Assembly (NCBI RefSeq): GCF_003315615.1
Contig: NZ_PDCH01000005.1
Span: 43,065-107,064, forward strand
DNA: 64,000 nucleotides
Reading direction: 5' to 3'
From: Bifidobacterium xylocopae
Lineage (GTDB): Bacteria > Actinomycetota > Actinomycetes > Actinomycetales > Bifidobacteriaceae
The stretch's first letter is position 1, and each line of letters starts with the position of its first letter. Made by a program: the position numbers and the translations under genes. Shown here piece by piece: positions 36,074 to 44,932 of this stretch. Below the pieces are notes generated by a model. That model had not been told where the DNA came from, made no database searches, and worked only from the letters and a program-made list of their open reading frames with translations.

Positions 36074-36193
36074 CATCGGCAGGTGGTGCACGCCGGTCAG
36101 ATTCCCTCCAGAATCCGATAATCGAAATTGCTTTTCCCCAACCTTATCTATCTTCTATCCCCGGCCCGGCGGTTCCCCACCGCCGGGCATTTT
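36074..36193 (+). ncRNA. Candidate small RNA B (C-rich-loop RNA, tandem copy 2)
   Basis: Predicted RNA of about 120 nt. Hairpin 1 is ATCGGC (36075-36080) with GCCGGT (36092-36097), its loop sharing the GGTRGTRCAC core with unit A. Hairpin 2 is GATTC (36100-36104) with GAATC (36111-36115) around loop CCTCCA, an anti-Shine-Dalgarno-like sequence. ATAATCGAA and a CU-rich stretch follow. The terminator stem GCCCGGCGGT/ACCGCCGGGC encloses TCCCC and ends in TTTT. Start-to-end resemblance to unit A at 35871 suggests a tandem duplication. Confidence 0.7.
36164..36193 (+). terminator. Intrinsic terminator of small RNA B
   Basis: A 10-bp perfect stem (36164-36173 with 36179-36188) around loop TCCCC, followed by ATTTT. 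Confidence 0.88.
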
Positions 36194-36257
36194 CATGCGC
36201 TTGAACGAATCTGCGGCTGATGGTGGAATTATGCTGGCATAAGGAGTGCGCGCCACC

Positions 36258-36263
36258 TAGACT
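36258..36263 (+). promoter_or_regulatory. -10 box of the GH65 fusion gene
   Basis: TAGACT, then 7 nt, then the ATG at 36271. This supports the ATG over the longer frame starting at 36220. Confidence 0.5.
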
Positions 36264-36270
36264 CGGTGCT

Positions 36271-39200
36271 ATGGAGATTTCTCAGGCCAAGGCCGTGCTG
36301 TTCGATCTGGATGGGGTGTTGGTGCCGACGGTGAGGTTGCACCGAAAAGCGTGGAAGGAACTGTTCGACCAGGTGCTGCCCGAAGGTGTGGCGCCCTACA
36401 CTGAGCAGGACTATTTCGCATATGTGGACGGCAAGCCGCGCTATGACGGTGTGGCTGGAGTATTGGAAAGCCGTGACATGCATCTGCCCTGGGGCGGTCG
36501 GGACGACAATCCGGACAAGCAGACCATCTGCGCGTACGGCAACCGCAAGAACCTGGTTTTCGAGCGTCTGCTGGAGCGGGAGGGCATCGAGCCCTACCCG
36601 GATACCGTGGACGTGCTTCAGCACCTGCTGGGCGCTGGCAAGAGCCTGGCGGTCGTCTCCAGCTCACGCAACGCCAACACGGTCCTGCAGGTGGCGGGCA
36701 TCCGCAATTTCTTCGACCGGATCGTCGACGGCAACGTGCGCGCTGAACAGGGCCTCAAAGGCAAGCCTGCGCCCGATACATATTCCTATGCGGCAGAGCG
36801 GCTGGGGGAGCGCCAAGAGGACTGTGCGGTGGTCGAGGACGCCCTGTCGGGCGTGCAGGCCGGACGGGATGGTGGTTTCGGTCTGGTCGTAGGCGTGGAC
36901 CGGGGTGCCGGCCGCCAGCGTCTCCTGGAGTCCGGGGCGGACGTGGTGGTCTCGGACCTGATCGAGCTGATCGAGCGGGGAGGACGGCGCGCCGATGCCT
37001 ATGAGCGCTCCTCCCTGGATCCGCGGGACTATCCGGAGGACCCCTGGGCCTTGGAGGAGCGTTGCCCTCCCAGGCCGGAGAGCGCCACGCTGTTCTCCGT
37101 CTCGAACGGCACGATCGGTTTGCGCGGCGACGGCGGTTGCCCACGTTCCCTGGGCAATGGCAGTTTTCTGAGCGGATTCCATGACACGTATGCGATCAAG
37201 CACCCGGAGAATGCTTACGGTTTCGCCAAGGTGGGGCAGGTGATACAGGGTGTGCCGGATGTATCCGATTTCACGCTGACCGCCGATGGCGCCCCCTTGG
37301 GTGAGATGGTCGACTCCAGCCAGCGGGTGGACTTCCGCCAGGGTCTGGCCACGATGACCAGAAGTTACCGGCTGGCGGATGGCGCCCGGCTCCGGATGAG
37401 CGTGGACAGGATGGTCTGCCTGTTCGACCCGAATCTTGCGATGGTCCGCCTGCGTGTGGATGCGCCCGACCGTCAGGTGGAGGTGGGTGTGGATGGCCGG
37501 ATCAACGTGGAAACGCCGGGTCTGGTGGCCAGCGACGACCCACGTAAGTCGGCCCTGGTCGACGGCTGCGGCATCCATGAGGTAGTCGACGCCGCACCGG
37601 GCCAGCCGCCGGCGGCCTTTGGCGCAGCCGGCCAGGAGGGACCGCCGTCAGCCGTAGCGGCGGATGCGCTCGGAGACGGTCCGGTCTGGGGGCAGGCGTC
37701 GGTTGGGGCCTCTTCGCGGGAGAGCCACGTCTATCGCACGAACAACTCCCGTCTGACCATGGCCATGTCGTTCAGCCAATGGTCCTTGGCCGGTGACGGC
37801 CAGCCCATACAGGAACTGCCCGGGCATGAGTGGCGATTGCAGGCGGGGCCGGGTTCGCCGGCCTGCGTGGTGCGCTTCGCCAGTTACCACTCCTACCCCC
37901 TGCGTCCGCTTGGGGTGCGCAGCGGCCTGGCGGCCATGGCCGAGAGCGACGATGCCCGCGAGCTCCTGGAACGCTGTTCCGGCACCCTGACCCAGGCGGA
38001 GCAGGTGGGCCCCGAGGTCCTTCTGGACCGGCAGCGGGACTGGCTGGATGCCTTCTGGGAACGCGCCGACATAGAGATCGAAGACGGCCGTGGCTCGGAC
38101 GCTGGCAGAATCCAGCAGGTGACCCGCTGGGAGCTTTTCCAACTGGCGCAGGCCACGGCCCAGATAACCAATGGGGTGGGGGCAAAGGGACTGAGCGGCA
38201 CCGGCTATGATGGGCACTACTTCTGGGACACGGAGATCTACATCCTGCCCTTCCTGGTCTATACGGACCCGGAGCGTGCCCGCCGCCTTCTCCACTACCG
38301 CCACGGTATGCTGCCTTCGGCCCGCCGTCGGGCCGCCACGATGGGTTTGAACGGCGCGCTCTTCCCCTGGCGCACCATCAACGGCGAGGAATCCTCCGCC
38401 TACTTCCCTACCGGCACCGCCCAGTACCATATCGACGCGGACATCGCCTACGCGGCCACCCAGTATGCCCTGGTCTGCGGCGACGACGACTACCTGGCCG
38501 GCGAAGGAATGGACATCCTGGTGGAGACCGCTCGCATGTGGCTCTCCCTGGGCGGATTCCACAAGGACGGGTGTTTCCACATATACAGCGTCACCGGTCC
38601 GGACGAGTACACAGCCATGGTGGATGACAACCTGTACACCAACCAGATGGCCCGTTTCAACCTGCAGGCGGCCTGCATGGCGGCGCAGCATCTGGAAGAG
38701 GGGAATCCCCGGTCCCTGAAGGCCGCCATGGAGCGTCTGGGACTGGATCGGAGTGAGCTCGCCCGGTTCAAGGCCGCCGCCGATGCCATGTTCCTGCCCT
38801 ACGCCCAGGAGGAGGGGGTGCACGCACAGGACGCCCAGTTCATGCGCCGGCCCAAGTGGGATTTCGAGCATTGCCCGGCCCGTCCGCTCCTGCTCTACTA
38901 TCACCCGCTGGCCATTTACGGCCACAAGGTTCTGAAGCAGACCGACGTGGTTCTGGCCCTCTACCTGCTTTCCTCCTGGTTCTCACCCGAGGCCAAGCGC
39001 GCGGATTTCGACTATTATGATCCGCTTACCACCGGAGACTCCACGCTTTCCGCGGCCTCACAGTCCATCATCGCCGCCGAGGTGGGGCACCAAGGCCTGG
39101 CCCTGCGCTACTTCCGTGAGAGCCTGTTCGCCGACGTGATGAACCTGCATGCGAATACGATCGACGGCATCCACCTGGCTGCGGCCGGCGGCATCTGGTC

Positions 39201-39417
39201 CACCCTGGTCTGCGGATTCGGGGGTCTGCGGGACACCGGCGGCACACGCATCGAGATAGACCCCCGTCTGCCCGAGGGATGGAAGTCATTGACCTACCGT
39301 CTGAAGATCGGGCCCACCCGTCTTAAGCTCAGACTGACCGCCCGCGGTGTGCAGGCTGAGCGGCTGGAGGGACCGGCGCTGACCGTGCGCATCGGCGGCG
39401 AGGACCGACGGGTATGA
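36271..39417 (+). CDS. Beta-phosphoglucomutase / GH65 disaccharide phosphorylase fusion
   Basis: A 1048-residue two-enzyme fusion. Residues 1-240 are a HAD-type beta-phosphoglucomutase: nucleophile motif LFDLDGVLVPT, VVSSSRN, GKPAPDTY, and VVEDALSGVQAG. Residues about 260-1048 are a GH65 phosphorylase: FSVSNGTIGLRGDGG, GYDGHYFWDTEIY, the general-acid segment TGPDEYTAMVDDNLYTN, and the phosphate-binding TGDSTLSAASQS. GH65 enzymes release beta-glucose-1-phosphate from trehalose, maltose, kojibiose or nigerose, which the mutase would turn into glucose-6-phosphate. The disaccharide is undetermined. A small Gly/Ala/Pro-rich insert lies near residues 443-475. No transporter or regulator is adjacent. 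Confidence 0.9.
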   Translation: MEISQAKAVLFDLDGVLVPTVRLHRKAWKELFDQVLPEGVAPYTEQDYFAYVDGKPRYDGVAGVLESRDMHLPWGGRDDNPDKQTICAYGNRKNLVFERLLEREGIEPYPDTVDVLQHLLGAGKSLAVVSSSRNANTVLQVAGIRNFFDRIVDGNVRAEQGLKGKPAPDTYSYAAERLGERQEDCAVVEDALSGVQAGRDGGFGLVVGVDRGAGRQRLLESGADVVVSDLIELIERGGRRADAYERSSLDPRDYPEDPWALEERCPPRPESATLFSVSNGTIGLRGDGGCPRSLGNGSFLSGFHDTYAIKHPENAYGFAKVGQVIQGVPDVSDFTLTADGAPLGEMVDSSQRVDFRQGLATMTRSYRLADGARLRMSVDRMVCLFDPNLAMVRLRVDAPDRQVEVGVDGRINVETPGLVASDDPRKSALVDGCGIHEVVDAAPGQPPAAFGAAGQEGPPSAVAADALGDGPVWGQASVGASSRESHVYRTNNSRLTMAMSFSQWSLAGDGQPIQELPGHEWRLQAGPGSPACVVRFASYHSYPLRPLGVRSGLAAMAESDDARELLERCSGTLTQAEQVGPEVLLDRQRDWLDAFWERADIEIEDGRGSDAGRIQQVTRWELFQLAQATAQITNGVGAKGLSGTGYDGHYFWDTEIYILPFLVYTDPERARRLLHYRHGMLPSARRRAATMGLNGALFPWRTINGEESSAYFPTGTAQYHIDADIAYAATQYALVCGDDDYLAGEGMDILVETARMWLSLGGFHKDGCFHIYSVTGPDEYTAMVDDNLYTNQMARFNLQAACMAAQHLEEGNPRSLKAAMERLGLDRSELARFKAAADAMFLPYAQEEGVHAQDAQFMRRPKWDFEHCPARPLLLYYHPLAIYGHKVLKQTDVVLALYLLSSWFSPEAKRADFDYYDPLTTGDSTLSAASQSIIAAEVGHQGLALRYFRESLFADVMNLHANTIDGIHLAAAGGIWSTLVCGFGGLRDTGGTRIEIDPRLPEGWKSLTYRLKIGPTRLKLRLTARGVQAERLEGPALTVRIGGEDRRV

Positions 39418-39466
39418 AGCTCCTTCGCTGTGCGGCGAGGGTCCTACCGTGGGTGTCCCCCGGTCT

Positions 39467-39472
39467 TAGACT
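39467..39472 (+). promoter_or_regulatory. -10 box of tatD
   Basis: TAGACT, then 6 nt, then the ATG at 39479. Confidence 0.5.
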
Positions 39473-39478
39473 GGCCCC

Positions 39479-40435
39479 ATGAGCAAGCATCATCGCAAGC
39501 GGCAATGGGCACCGGCCCCGGAGAGGCTGCCGGATGGGGTGCATGTGGCCGATGACCACACCCACCTGGCATCCGTCGTGCCCTTCGCGGCGGAAATGGA
39601 TCGGGAGGCGCGCGAGCGGGGTCAGGAACCGGTGCCGGTCTACAGTGTGGACGAGATGATAGGCCAGGCGCAGGCGGTGGGTGTCGAAGCCTTCCTGGAT
39701 GTGGGCTGCGAGCTGCCCAACCTGGAACGGGCGGTGGAGCTGGCGGAGGGCCATCCCGGGATGGTATACGCAGGATTGGCGATCCATCCCAACGAGGCGG
39801 TCCTCCACGGGCACCGTGGTGTGCCCGGTCCCGACGGCCTGCCGGTGCGTTACCGGGCGTGGCATGACACCCCTTATGAGGACGCCTTCGCGCGCGTGGC
39901 CGAGCTGGCCCGCTCCCACCCCAAGCAGGTCGTCGCCATAGGGGAGACCGGAATGGACCTGTACCGCACCGGCTCGGGGGCCGAAGATATCCAGCGCCAG
40001 GCCTTCCGCGACCATATCGCACTGGCCAAGGAGCTGGACCTGCCCATGCAGATCCACGACCGCAACGCCCACAGTCAGGTGATTGATACGCTCCTGGCCG
40101 ATGGGGCGCCCGAGCGTACGGTCTTTCACTCCTACTCCGGCGACGCCGCCATGGCCCGGGTGGCCGCCGAGCACGGCTGGTACCTTTCGTTCTCGGGCAC
40201 CGTATCGTACAAAGGCAACGACGGCATCCGCCAGGCGCTGGCGATCGTGGGGCCGGACCATATCATGGTCGAGACGGACGCTCCCTACCTGTCGCCCATG
40301 CCCTACCGGGGGCGCACCAACGCCCCATACATGATTCCATACACCTTGCGCGCGATGGCGGACGCCCTCGATCTTCCCCTGGCACAGGTGGCCCGTGCCA
40401 CGCGCGAGACCACCCATCAGGTCTATGGATTCTGA
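39479..40435 (+). CDS. tatD: TatD family deoxyribonuclease
   Basis: Metal-dependent DNase of 318 residues. Metal ligands are in VADDHTHLASV (near residue 25), IGETGMDLYRTG (near 157), IHDRNAH, FHSYSGDA and VETDAPYLSP (near 262). The extra 30 or so N-terminal residues (HHRKRQWAPAPERLPDG) exceed the usual start. TatD next to metG is an order shared with other actinobacteria, here interrupted by the small RNAs and the GH65 fusion. A TAGACT box 6 nt before the ATG suggests a leaderless transcript. Confidence 0.93.
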   Translation: MSKHHRKRQWAPAPERLPDGVHVADDHTHLASVVPFAAEMDREARERGQEPVPVYSVDEMIGQAQAVGVEAFLDVGCELPNLERAVELAEGHPGMVYAGLAIHPNEAVLHGHRGVPGPDGLPVRYRAWHDTPYEDAFARVAELARSHPKQVVAIGETGMDLYRTGSGAEDIQRQAFRDHIALAKELDLPMQIHDRNAHSQVIDTLLADGAPERTVFHSYSGDAAMARVAAEHGWYLSFSGTVSYKGNDGIRQALAIVGPDHIMVETDAPYLSPMPYRGRTNAPYMIPYTLRAMADALDLPLAQVARATRETTHQVYGF

Positions 40436-40587
40436 GTCCATCGGATGCTGGTCGCGGATTGTGTGTATCCGGTGAAACGGTGCTACGGTAGTCGTCGCGT
40501 GTGCGCGAGGCCCTCCCGGTCCCGTGCGCAGACGGCATTTGAGTAAGAATACGAAGCGGGCTTTCGCGCCTGCCGATGGAGGGCCAC

Positions 40588-43203
40588 ATGTCCAATGAGC
40601 AGCGCCAGGCGCCTCATGAAACAGGCGTCGATGGGACCGATGACGCCCCTCGCTTATCCCGCCGGACCACAGACGACGGTTCAGGCAAAGCCAACAAGGT
40701 CGGCAAGGCCGCCCAGGAGCGCCCGGTCCAACAGGAGTCCATACTCCCGACCGAGTCGATCACGAAGGCCCCCAAGCTCTCGAAGAAATCCCGTACCCGG
40801 GAGGAGGAGGTCGAGCTCAAGCGGGTCAGGCGCGAAGCACAGCGCCGGGCCAAGCGTAAGCAGCGGCCCGCCCGTGGGCCTGTGGGCCGTTGGTGGCGCA
40901 AGGTCCAGGCTTCCCCGGACCGTGTGACCATGGGCATGGCGATCGTGGCCCTAGGCGTGGTCTATGGCGACATAGGCACCTCCCCCCTCTACACCCTCCA
41001 GACCTTCGTGGCGGGGCAGGGTGGCATCCAGAACGTGGACCGGCCGGCGGTGCTGGGCATGCTCTCCCTGGTCTTTTGGTCCCTTACCCTGATCACCACG
41101 GTCAAATATGTGTTGGTGGCCATGCGCATCGACAACAAGGGGGAGGGCGGCATCTTCGCCCTCTACACCCTGGTGCGCAAGTACGGGCGCTGGCTGGCCA
41201 TCCCCGCCATGCTGGGCGGCGCGGCCTTCCTGGCCGATTCCGTGCTGACCCCGGCGGTCTCCATCTCGTCCGCCGTCGAAGGGTTGAAGGCGATCCCGGT
41301 CCTCACCCCTGTATTCAAGGAGACACCCAACCTGACCATGATGATCACCCTGGTCATCATCCTGGTCCTGTTTGCGGTCCAGTCGCGCGGCACCGAACGT
41401 ATCGGGCGCGTCTTCGGCAGCGTGGTCATGGTCTGGTTCGCCTTCCTGGCCTTGATCGGGCTGTTCTCCATCCAGGGCGACTGGTCGATTTTCGAGGCCC
41501 TCAACCCGGTCTACGGGATCGGGTTCCTCTTCAGCCCCCACAATCCGGTCGGCCTGGCCATCATGGGCACGGTCTTCCTGTCCACCACCGGCGCCGAGGC
41601 CCTATACTCCGATATGGGCCATGTGGGCCGTGGCAACATCTACGCCACCTGGCCCTTCATCAACATCGCCCTGGTGTTCAACTACTTCGGACAGGGTGCC
41701 TGGATCCTGCGCAACCAGCACAATCCGGACCTGCGCGGAGCCACGGACATGAACCCCTTCTTCCAGATGATGCCCACCACGGTGCGTTACCCGGCGGTGA
41801 TTCTGTCGGTCACCGCGGGCGTCATCGCCTCCCAGGCCCTGATCACCGGCGCCTTCACCATGGTCTCCGAGGCAACCGGTCTCAACTGGATGCCCCATCT
41901 GCAGGTGCGTTACCCTGCCCGTACGCGTGGGCAACTCTACATCCCGACCATCAACTGGGTCCTGTGCGTGGCCACCTGCGCCGTGCTGCTGATCTTCAAG
42001 GACTCCGAGCACATCTCCGCCGCTTATGGCCTGGCGCTCACGATCACGATGATCACGACCACGATCCTGCTGATGATGTACATCTGGCACGACCACAAGC
42101 GTGTCTCCGCAGTGATCTTCGCAGTGGTCTTCCTGGCCATCCAGACACTCTTCTTCCTGGCGTCCATGGCCAAGTTCATGCACGGCGGCTGGTTCACCAT
42201 GCTGCTGACGGCGGCCATCCTCTTCATCATGTACACCTGGAAGGAAGGCACTAAGGTCGAACGCTCCCAGCGGCGGCATATGACCCCCAAGGAGTGCCTG
42301 CCGGCCTTGGAGATGCTCCACAACGACTTCCGCATCCCCTACTTCGCCGACAACCTGGTCTACCTCACCTCCGACAACGAGATGCGGCGTCTGGACACGG
42401 ACATCTTCTTCTCTATCTTCGCCGACCACCCCAAGCGTGCCCGCGCCTGGTGGGCGGTCTCCGTGCAGACCACGGACGCCCCCTTCACCCGCGAGTACTC
42501 CGTGGAGAACTTCGGCACCAACTACCTCTTCCGGGTGCGCATCCGCCTGGGCTTCAAGGTGGATCAGAACGTGGCCACCTACCTGCACCAGATCATGCAC
42601 GAGCTCATCGACGGCGGCGAGCTGCCCAAGCAGACCTCCACCTATCCCAAGGTGGACGAGGACCCGCAGATCGGCACGATCACCTACGTGCTTATTCACA
42701 AGGCCCTGATGCCCGAGTCCAAGATCACCACCCGCGGGGCTGTTTCGCTTACAGTCAAGTACGCCATCCGTCATATGGCCGGCAACCCGGTCAAATGGTT
42801 CGGACTGGCGCCCTATAACCCGCTGGTGGAGGTGCAGCCCCTGTTCGTGACCACGCGCTCTGTCCCGCGTCTGAACCGGGTGGCCCTGCCCAAGCCCCGC
42901 AAGGGGAAGAAAGCCAACGGCGGCAAGAAGTCCGTGGCCAGGAAGGTCAAGGATGGGGCCGTGCAGGTAAAGCATGCCGTCGGCCAGGAGGTCGAGCAGA
43001 CGCGGATCGAAACCGAGCTGGTCGCCGCCAAGGCCGATCTGGCCGCGCATGAGGCCGCCGGCAGAATCGAACGGAAGGCCGAGCGCGCGAGCGTGGTGAA
43101 GGGCGCAGCGAAGGCAGGGCCGAAGACTGGGACGAAGGCGAAACCCTCGGCTCGTGCGGCCGGCTCCTCCGCCCGCCCCAAAGACAATGGCGGGAAGGAC
43201 TGA
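40588..43203 (+). CDS. kup: KUP family potassium uptake transporter
   Basis: Proton-coupled K+ importer, 871 residues, with a long hydrophilic N-terminus (about 110 residues, Lys/Arg-rich). The membrane core has about 12 spans, starting VALGVVYGDIGTSPLYTLQTF with the family motif GDIGTSPLY, then LTTGAEALYSDMGHVGRG. The cytoplasmic domain follows, with a Lys/Ala-rich tail of roughly 115 residues (VGQEVEQTRIETELVAAKAD and beyond). Typical KUP proteins are 620-700 residues, so both extensions are lineage-specific. ATG 40588 follows GGAGGG. A strong hairpin lies just after the stop. Confidence 0.95.
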   Translation: MSNEQRQAPHETGVDGTDDAPRLSRRTTDDGSGKANKVGKAAQERPVQQESILPTESITKAPKLSKKSRTREEEVELKRVRREAQRRAKRKQRPARGPVGRWWRKVQASPDRVTMGMAIVALGVVYGDIGTSPLYTLQTFVAGQGGIQNVDRPAVLGMLSLVFWSLTLITTVKYVLVAMRIDNKGEGGIFALYTLVRKYGRWLAIPAMLGGAAFLADSVLTPAVSISSAVEGLKAIPVLTPVFKETPNLTMMITLVIILVLFAVQSRGTERIGRVFGSVVMVWFAFLALIGLFSIQGDWSIFEALNPVYGIGFLFSPHNPVGLAIMGTVFLSTTGAEALYSDMGHVGRGNIYATWPFINIALVFNYFGQGAWILRNQHNPDLRGATDMNPFFQMMPTTVRYPAVILSVTAGVIASQALITGAFTMVSEATGLNWMPHLQVRYPARTRGQLYIPTINWVLCVATCAVLLIFKDSEHISAAYGLALTITMITTTILLMMYIWHDHKRVSAVIFAVVFLAIQTLFFLASMAKFMHGGWFTMLLTAAILFIMYTWKEGTKVERSQRRHMTPKECLPALEMLHNDFRIPYFADNLVYLTSDNEMRRLDTDIFFSIFADHPKRARAWWAVSVQTTDAPFTREYSVENFGTNYLFRVRIRLGFKVDQNVATYLHQIMHELIDGGELPKQTSTYPKVDEDPQIGTITYVLIHKALMPESKITTRGAVSLTVKYAIRHMAGNPVKWFGLAPYNPLVEVQPLFVTTRSVPRLNRVALPKPRKGKKANGGKKSVARKVKDGAVQVKHAVGQEVEQTRIETELVAAKADLAAHEAAGRIERKAERASVVKGAAKAGPKTGTKAKPSARAAGSSARPKDNGGKD

Positions 43204-43221
43204 GTCGGAACAGTCGCGGGG

Positions 43222-43260
43222 ACGGGTCCGGGGCCAGCGCAGAGCCGGCCCCGGACCCGT
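43222..43260 (+). terminator. Hairpin after kup
   Basis: ACGGGTCCGGGGCC (43222-43235) pairs exactly with 43247-43260 across an 11-nt loop. No T-run follows, so intrinsic termination is uncertain. Confidence 0.55.
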
Positions 43261-43353
43261 TCGCGTGGGGTGGGGATAGACTCGGGGTGGATTCGCAAGC
43301 GACGCATGGGGTTGGACCATGCAGGTGTCCATCCCCGAGGAAAGGTGTCTGGA

Positions 43354-44820
43354 ATGACAGAAGCACAAGCGAACATCGGCGTGGTTGGGCTGGCGGCCAT
43401 GGGAGCCAGCCTGTCGAGGAACCTCGCCCGGCATGGCAACACAGTGGCCGTGTTCAACCGCCACTGGTCGCGTACGCAGACATTGGTCTGCGACCACGGC
43501 TCGGAAGGCGCCTTCGTGCCGGCCCATACGCTCGAGGAGTTCGTGGGATCCCTGGCCAGGCCCCGTACGGCGATCATTATGGTCAAGGCCGGCGAGCCCA
43601 CCGATGAGATGATCGACGCCCTGGCCGACCTTATGGAGCCGGGCGACATCATCGTGGACGCCGGCAACGCATACTTCAAGGACACCATCCGGCGTGAAAG
43701 GGCCATTCGTGCCCGTGGCCTGCACTTTGTGGGGTGCGGGGTCTCCGGCGGCGAGGAGGGTGCTTTGCTGGGACCTTCGATGATGCCCGGTGGGACCGAG
43801 GAATCCTGGCGCACCCTGGGGCCGATCCTGAAGTCCATAGCGGCCGTGGCCGAGGGCGAGCCCTGCGTCACCCACATTGGCACCGATGGGGCCGGACACT
43901 TCGTCAAGATGGTCCACAACGGCATCGAGTATGCCGACATGCAGTTAATCGCCGAGTCCTACGATCTGATGCGCAGGGGGCTGGGCATGAGCCCAGAGGA
44001 GATCGCACAGGTATTCGAGGAGTGGAACGAGGGCGACCTCAACTCCTACCTGGTGCAGATCACCGCCGAGGTGCTTCATCACATGGATGCGAAGACAGGC
44101 AAGCCTTTCATCGACATCGTGACCGACCGGGCCGGTATGAAGGGCACCGGCACCTGGACCGTCCAGACGGCCCTGGAGCTGGGCGTGCCGGTCACCGGAA
44201 TCGGCGAGGCGGTCTTCGCTCGTGGGCTCTCATCCACGCCGGATCTGCGCAAGGAGGCCCAGGAGCAGCGGCTGGCCGGACCCAAGGCCGAGGGGGCGTT
44301 CGCATCCCTGGCCGCCGACCAGGAAGGGCGCAGGGCCTTCATCGAGGACATCCGCCAGGCCCTCTACGCCTCCAAGATCGTGGCCTACGCCCAGGGCTTC
44401 AACGAGATGGAGGAGGGGGCCAAGGTCTATGGATGGCAGTTGGACCTGGGTGCCATCGCCCGCATCTGGCGGGGTGGCTGCATCATCCGCGCCAGGTTCC
44501 TCAACCGCATCTCCGATGCCTACGGCTCCGGCGAGTCCTTCGGTTCCCTCCTGTTCGACCCCTTCTTCAAGCAGGCCGTGGAGGGCGCCCAGGATTCCTG
44601 GCGGCGTGTTGTGGCCCGTGCGGCCCAGGCCGGTCTGCCGGCTCCGGTCTTCGCCTCCTCCCTGTCCTACTACGACGCCCTGCGCTCCAAGCGCCTGCCC
44701 GCCGCACTGATCCAGGGGCAGCGCGACCTCTTCGGTGCCCATACTTACGGCCGCGTGGACGAACCTGGCGCCTTCCATACCCTGTGGGCCGGTGACAAAT
44801 CCGAAATCAAGCAGGACTGA
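43354..44820 (+). CDS. gnd: 6-phosphogluconate dehydrogenase, decarboxylating (long NADP type)
   Basis: Oxidises 6-phosphogluconate to ribulose-5-phosphate with release of CO2. The 488 residues hold the Rossmann motif GVVGLAAMGASLSRNLARHG, the substrate-binding VDAGNAYFKDT and VGCGVSGGEEGA, FVKMVHNGIEYADMQ with the catalytic Lys, and the late helical domain with IWRGGCIIRA. The ATG at 43354 has GAGGAAAGG 8 nt upstream; a TAGACT box lies at 43275-43280. It is convergent with a second, shorter 6PGDH gene beyond a very stable hairpin. Confidence 0.96.
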   Translation: MTEAQANIGVVGLAAMGASLSRNLARHGNTVAVFNRHWSRTQTLVCDHGSEGAFVPAHTLEEFVGSLARPRTAIIMVKAGEPTDEMIDALADLMEPGDIIVDAGNAYFKDTIRRERAIRARGLHFVGCGVSGGEEGALLGPSMMPGGTEESWRTLGPILKSIAAVAEGEPCVTHIGTDGAGHFVKMVHNGIEYADMQLIAESYDLMRRGLGMSPEEIAQVFEEWNEGDLNSYLVQITAEVLHHMDAKTGKPFIDIVTDRAGMKGTGTWTVQTALELGVPVTGIGEAVFARGLSSTPDLRKEAQEQRLAGPKAEGAFASLAADQEGRRAFIEDIRQALYASKIVAYAQGFNEMEEGAKVYGWQLDLGAIARIWRGGCIIRARFLNRISDAYGSGESFGSLLFDPFFKQAVEGAQDSWRRVVARAAQAGLPAPVFASSLSYYDALRSKRLPAALIQGQRDLFGAHTYGRVDEPGAFHTLWAGDKSEIKQD

Positions 44821-44844
44821 CCGCCGGCTGAAGAGGGTCTCATA

Positions 44845-44898
44845 CCGACAGGCCCGCCGGACCAGCGGGGGATTCCGCTGGCCCGGCGGGCCTGTCGG
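44845..44898. terminator. Long bidirectional hairpin between the two 6PGDH genes
   Basis: A 16-bp stem (44845-44860 with 44883-44898) plus a 7-bp inner stem around loop GGGATT, with a single A-C mismatch. It is placed to separate converging transcripts, but no long T-run is present. Confidence 0.65.
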
Positions 44899-44932
44899 TG
44901 TTGTTGCTTGCGGCTTATATACGGCGCGTGTC

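Noticed and set aside
36220..36270. Upstream start for the GH65 fusion
   Set aside because: ATG 36271 follows TAGACT by 7 nt and begins a normal beta-phosphoglucomutase; the extra 17 codons lie inside the promoter.
40436..40587. c-di-AMP (ydaO) riboswitch before kup
   Set aside because: The leader is only about 150 bp and I could not find the conserved ydaO core; only a weak TGCGC/GCGCA hairpin is visible.
41602..43917. 771-codon frame on the minus strand opposite kup and gnd
   Set aside because: It is a high-GC shadow frame across two well-supported genes; the translation is His/Gly-rich without recognisable domains.
44899..44932. Third copy of the small RNA promoter (CTTATATA near 44911)
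   Set aside because: Only the TATATA core is shared; no following hairpins or terminator match the twin RNAs.
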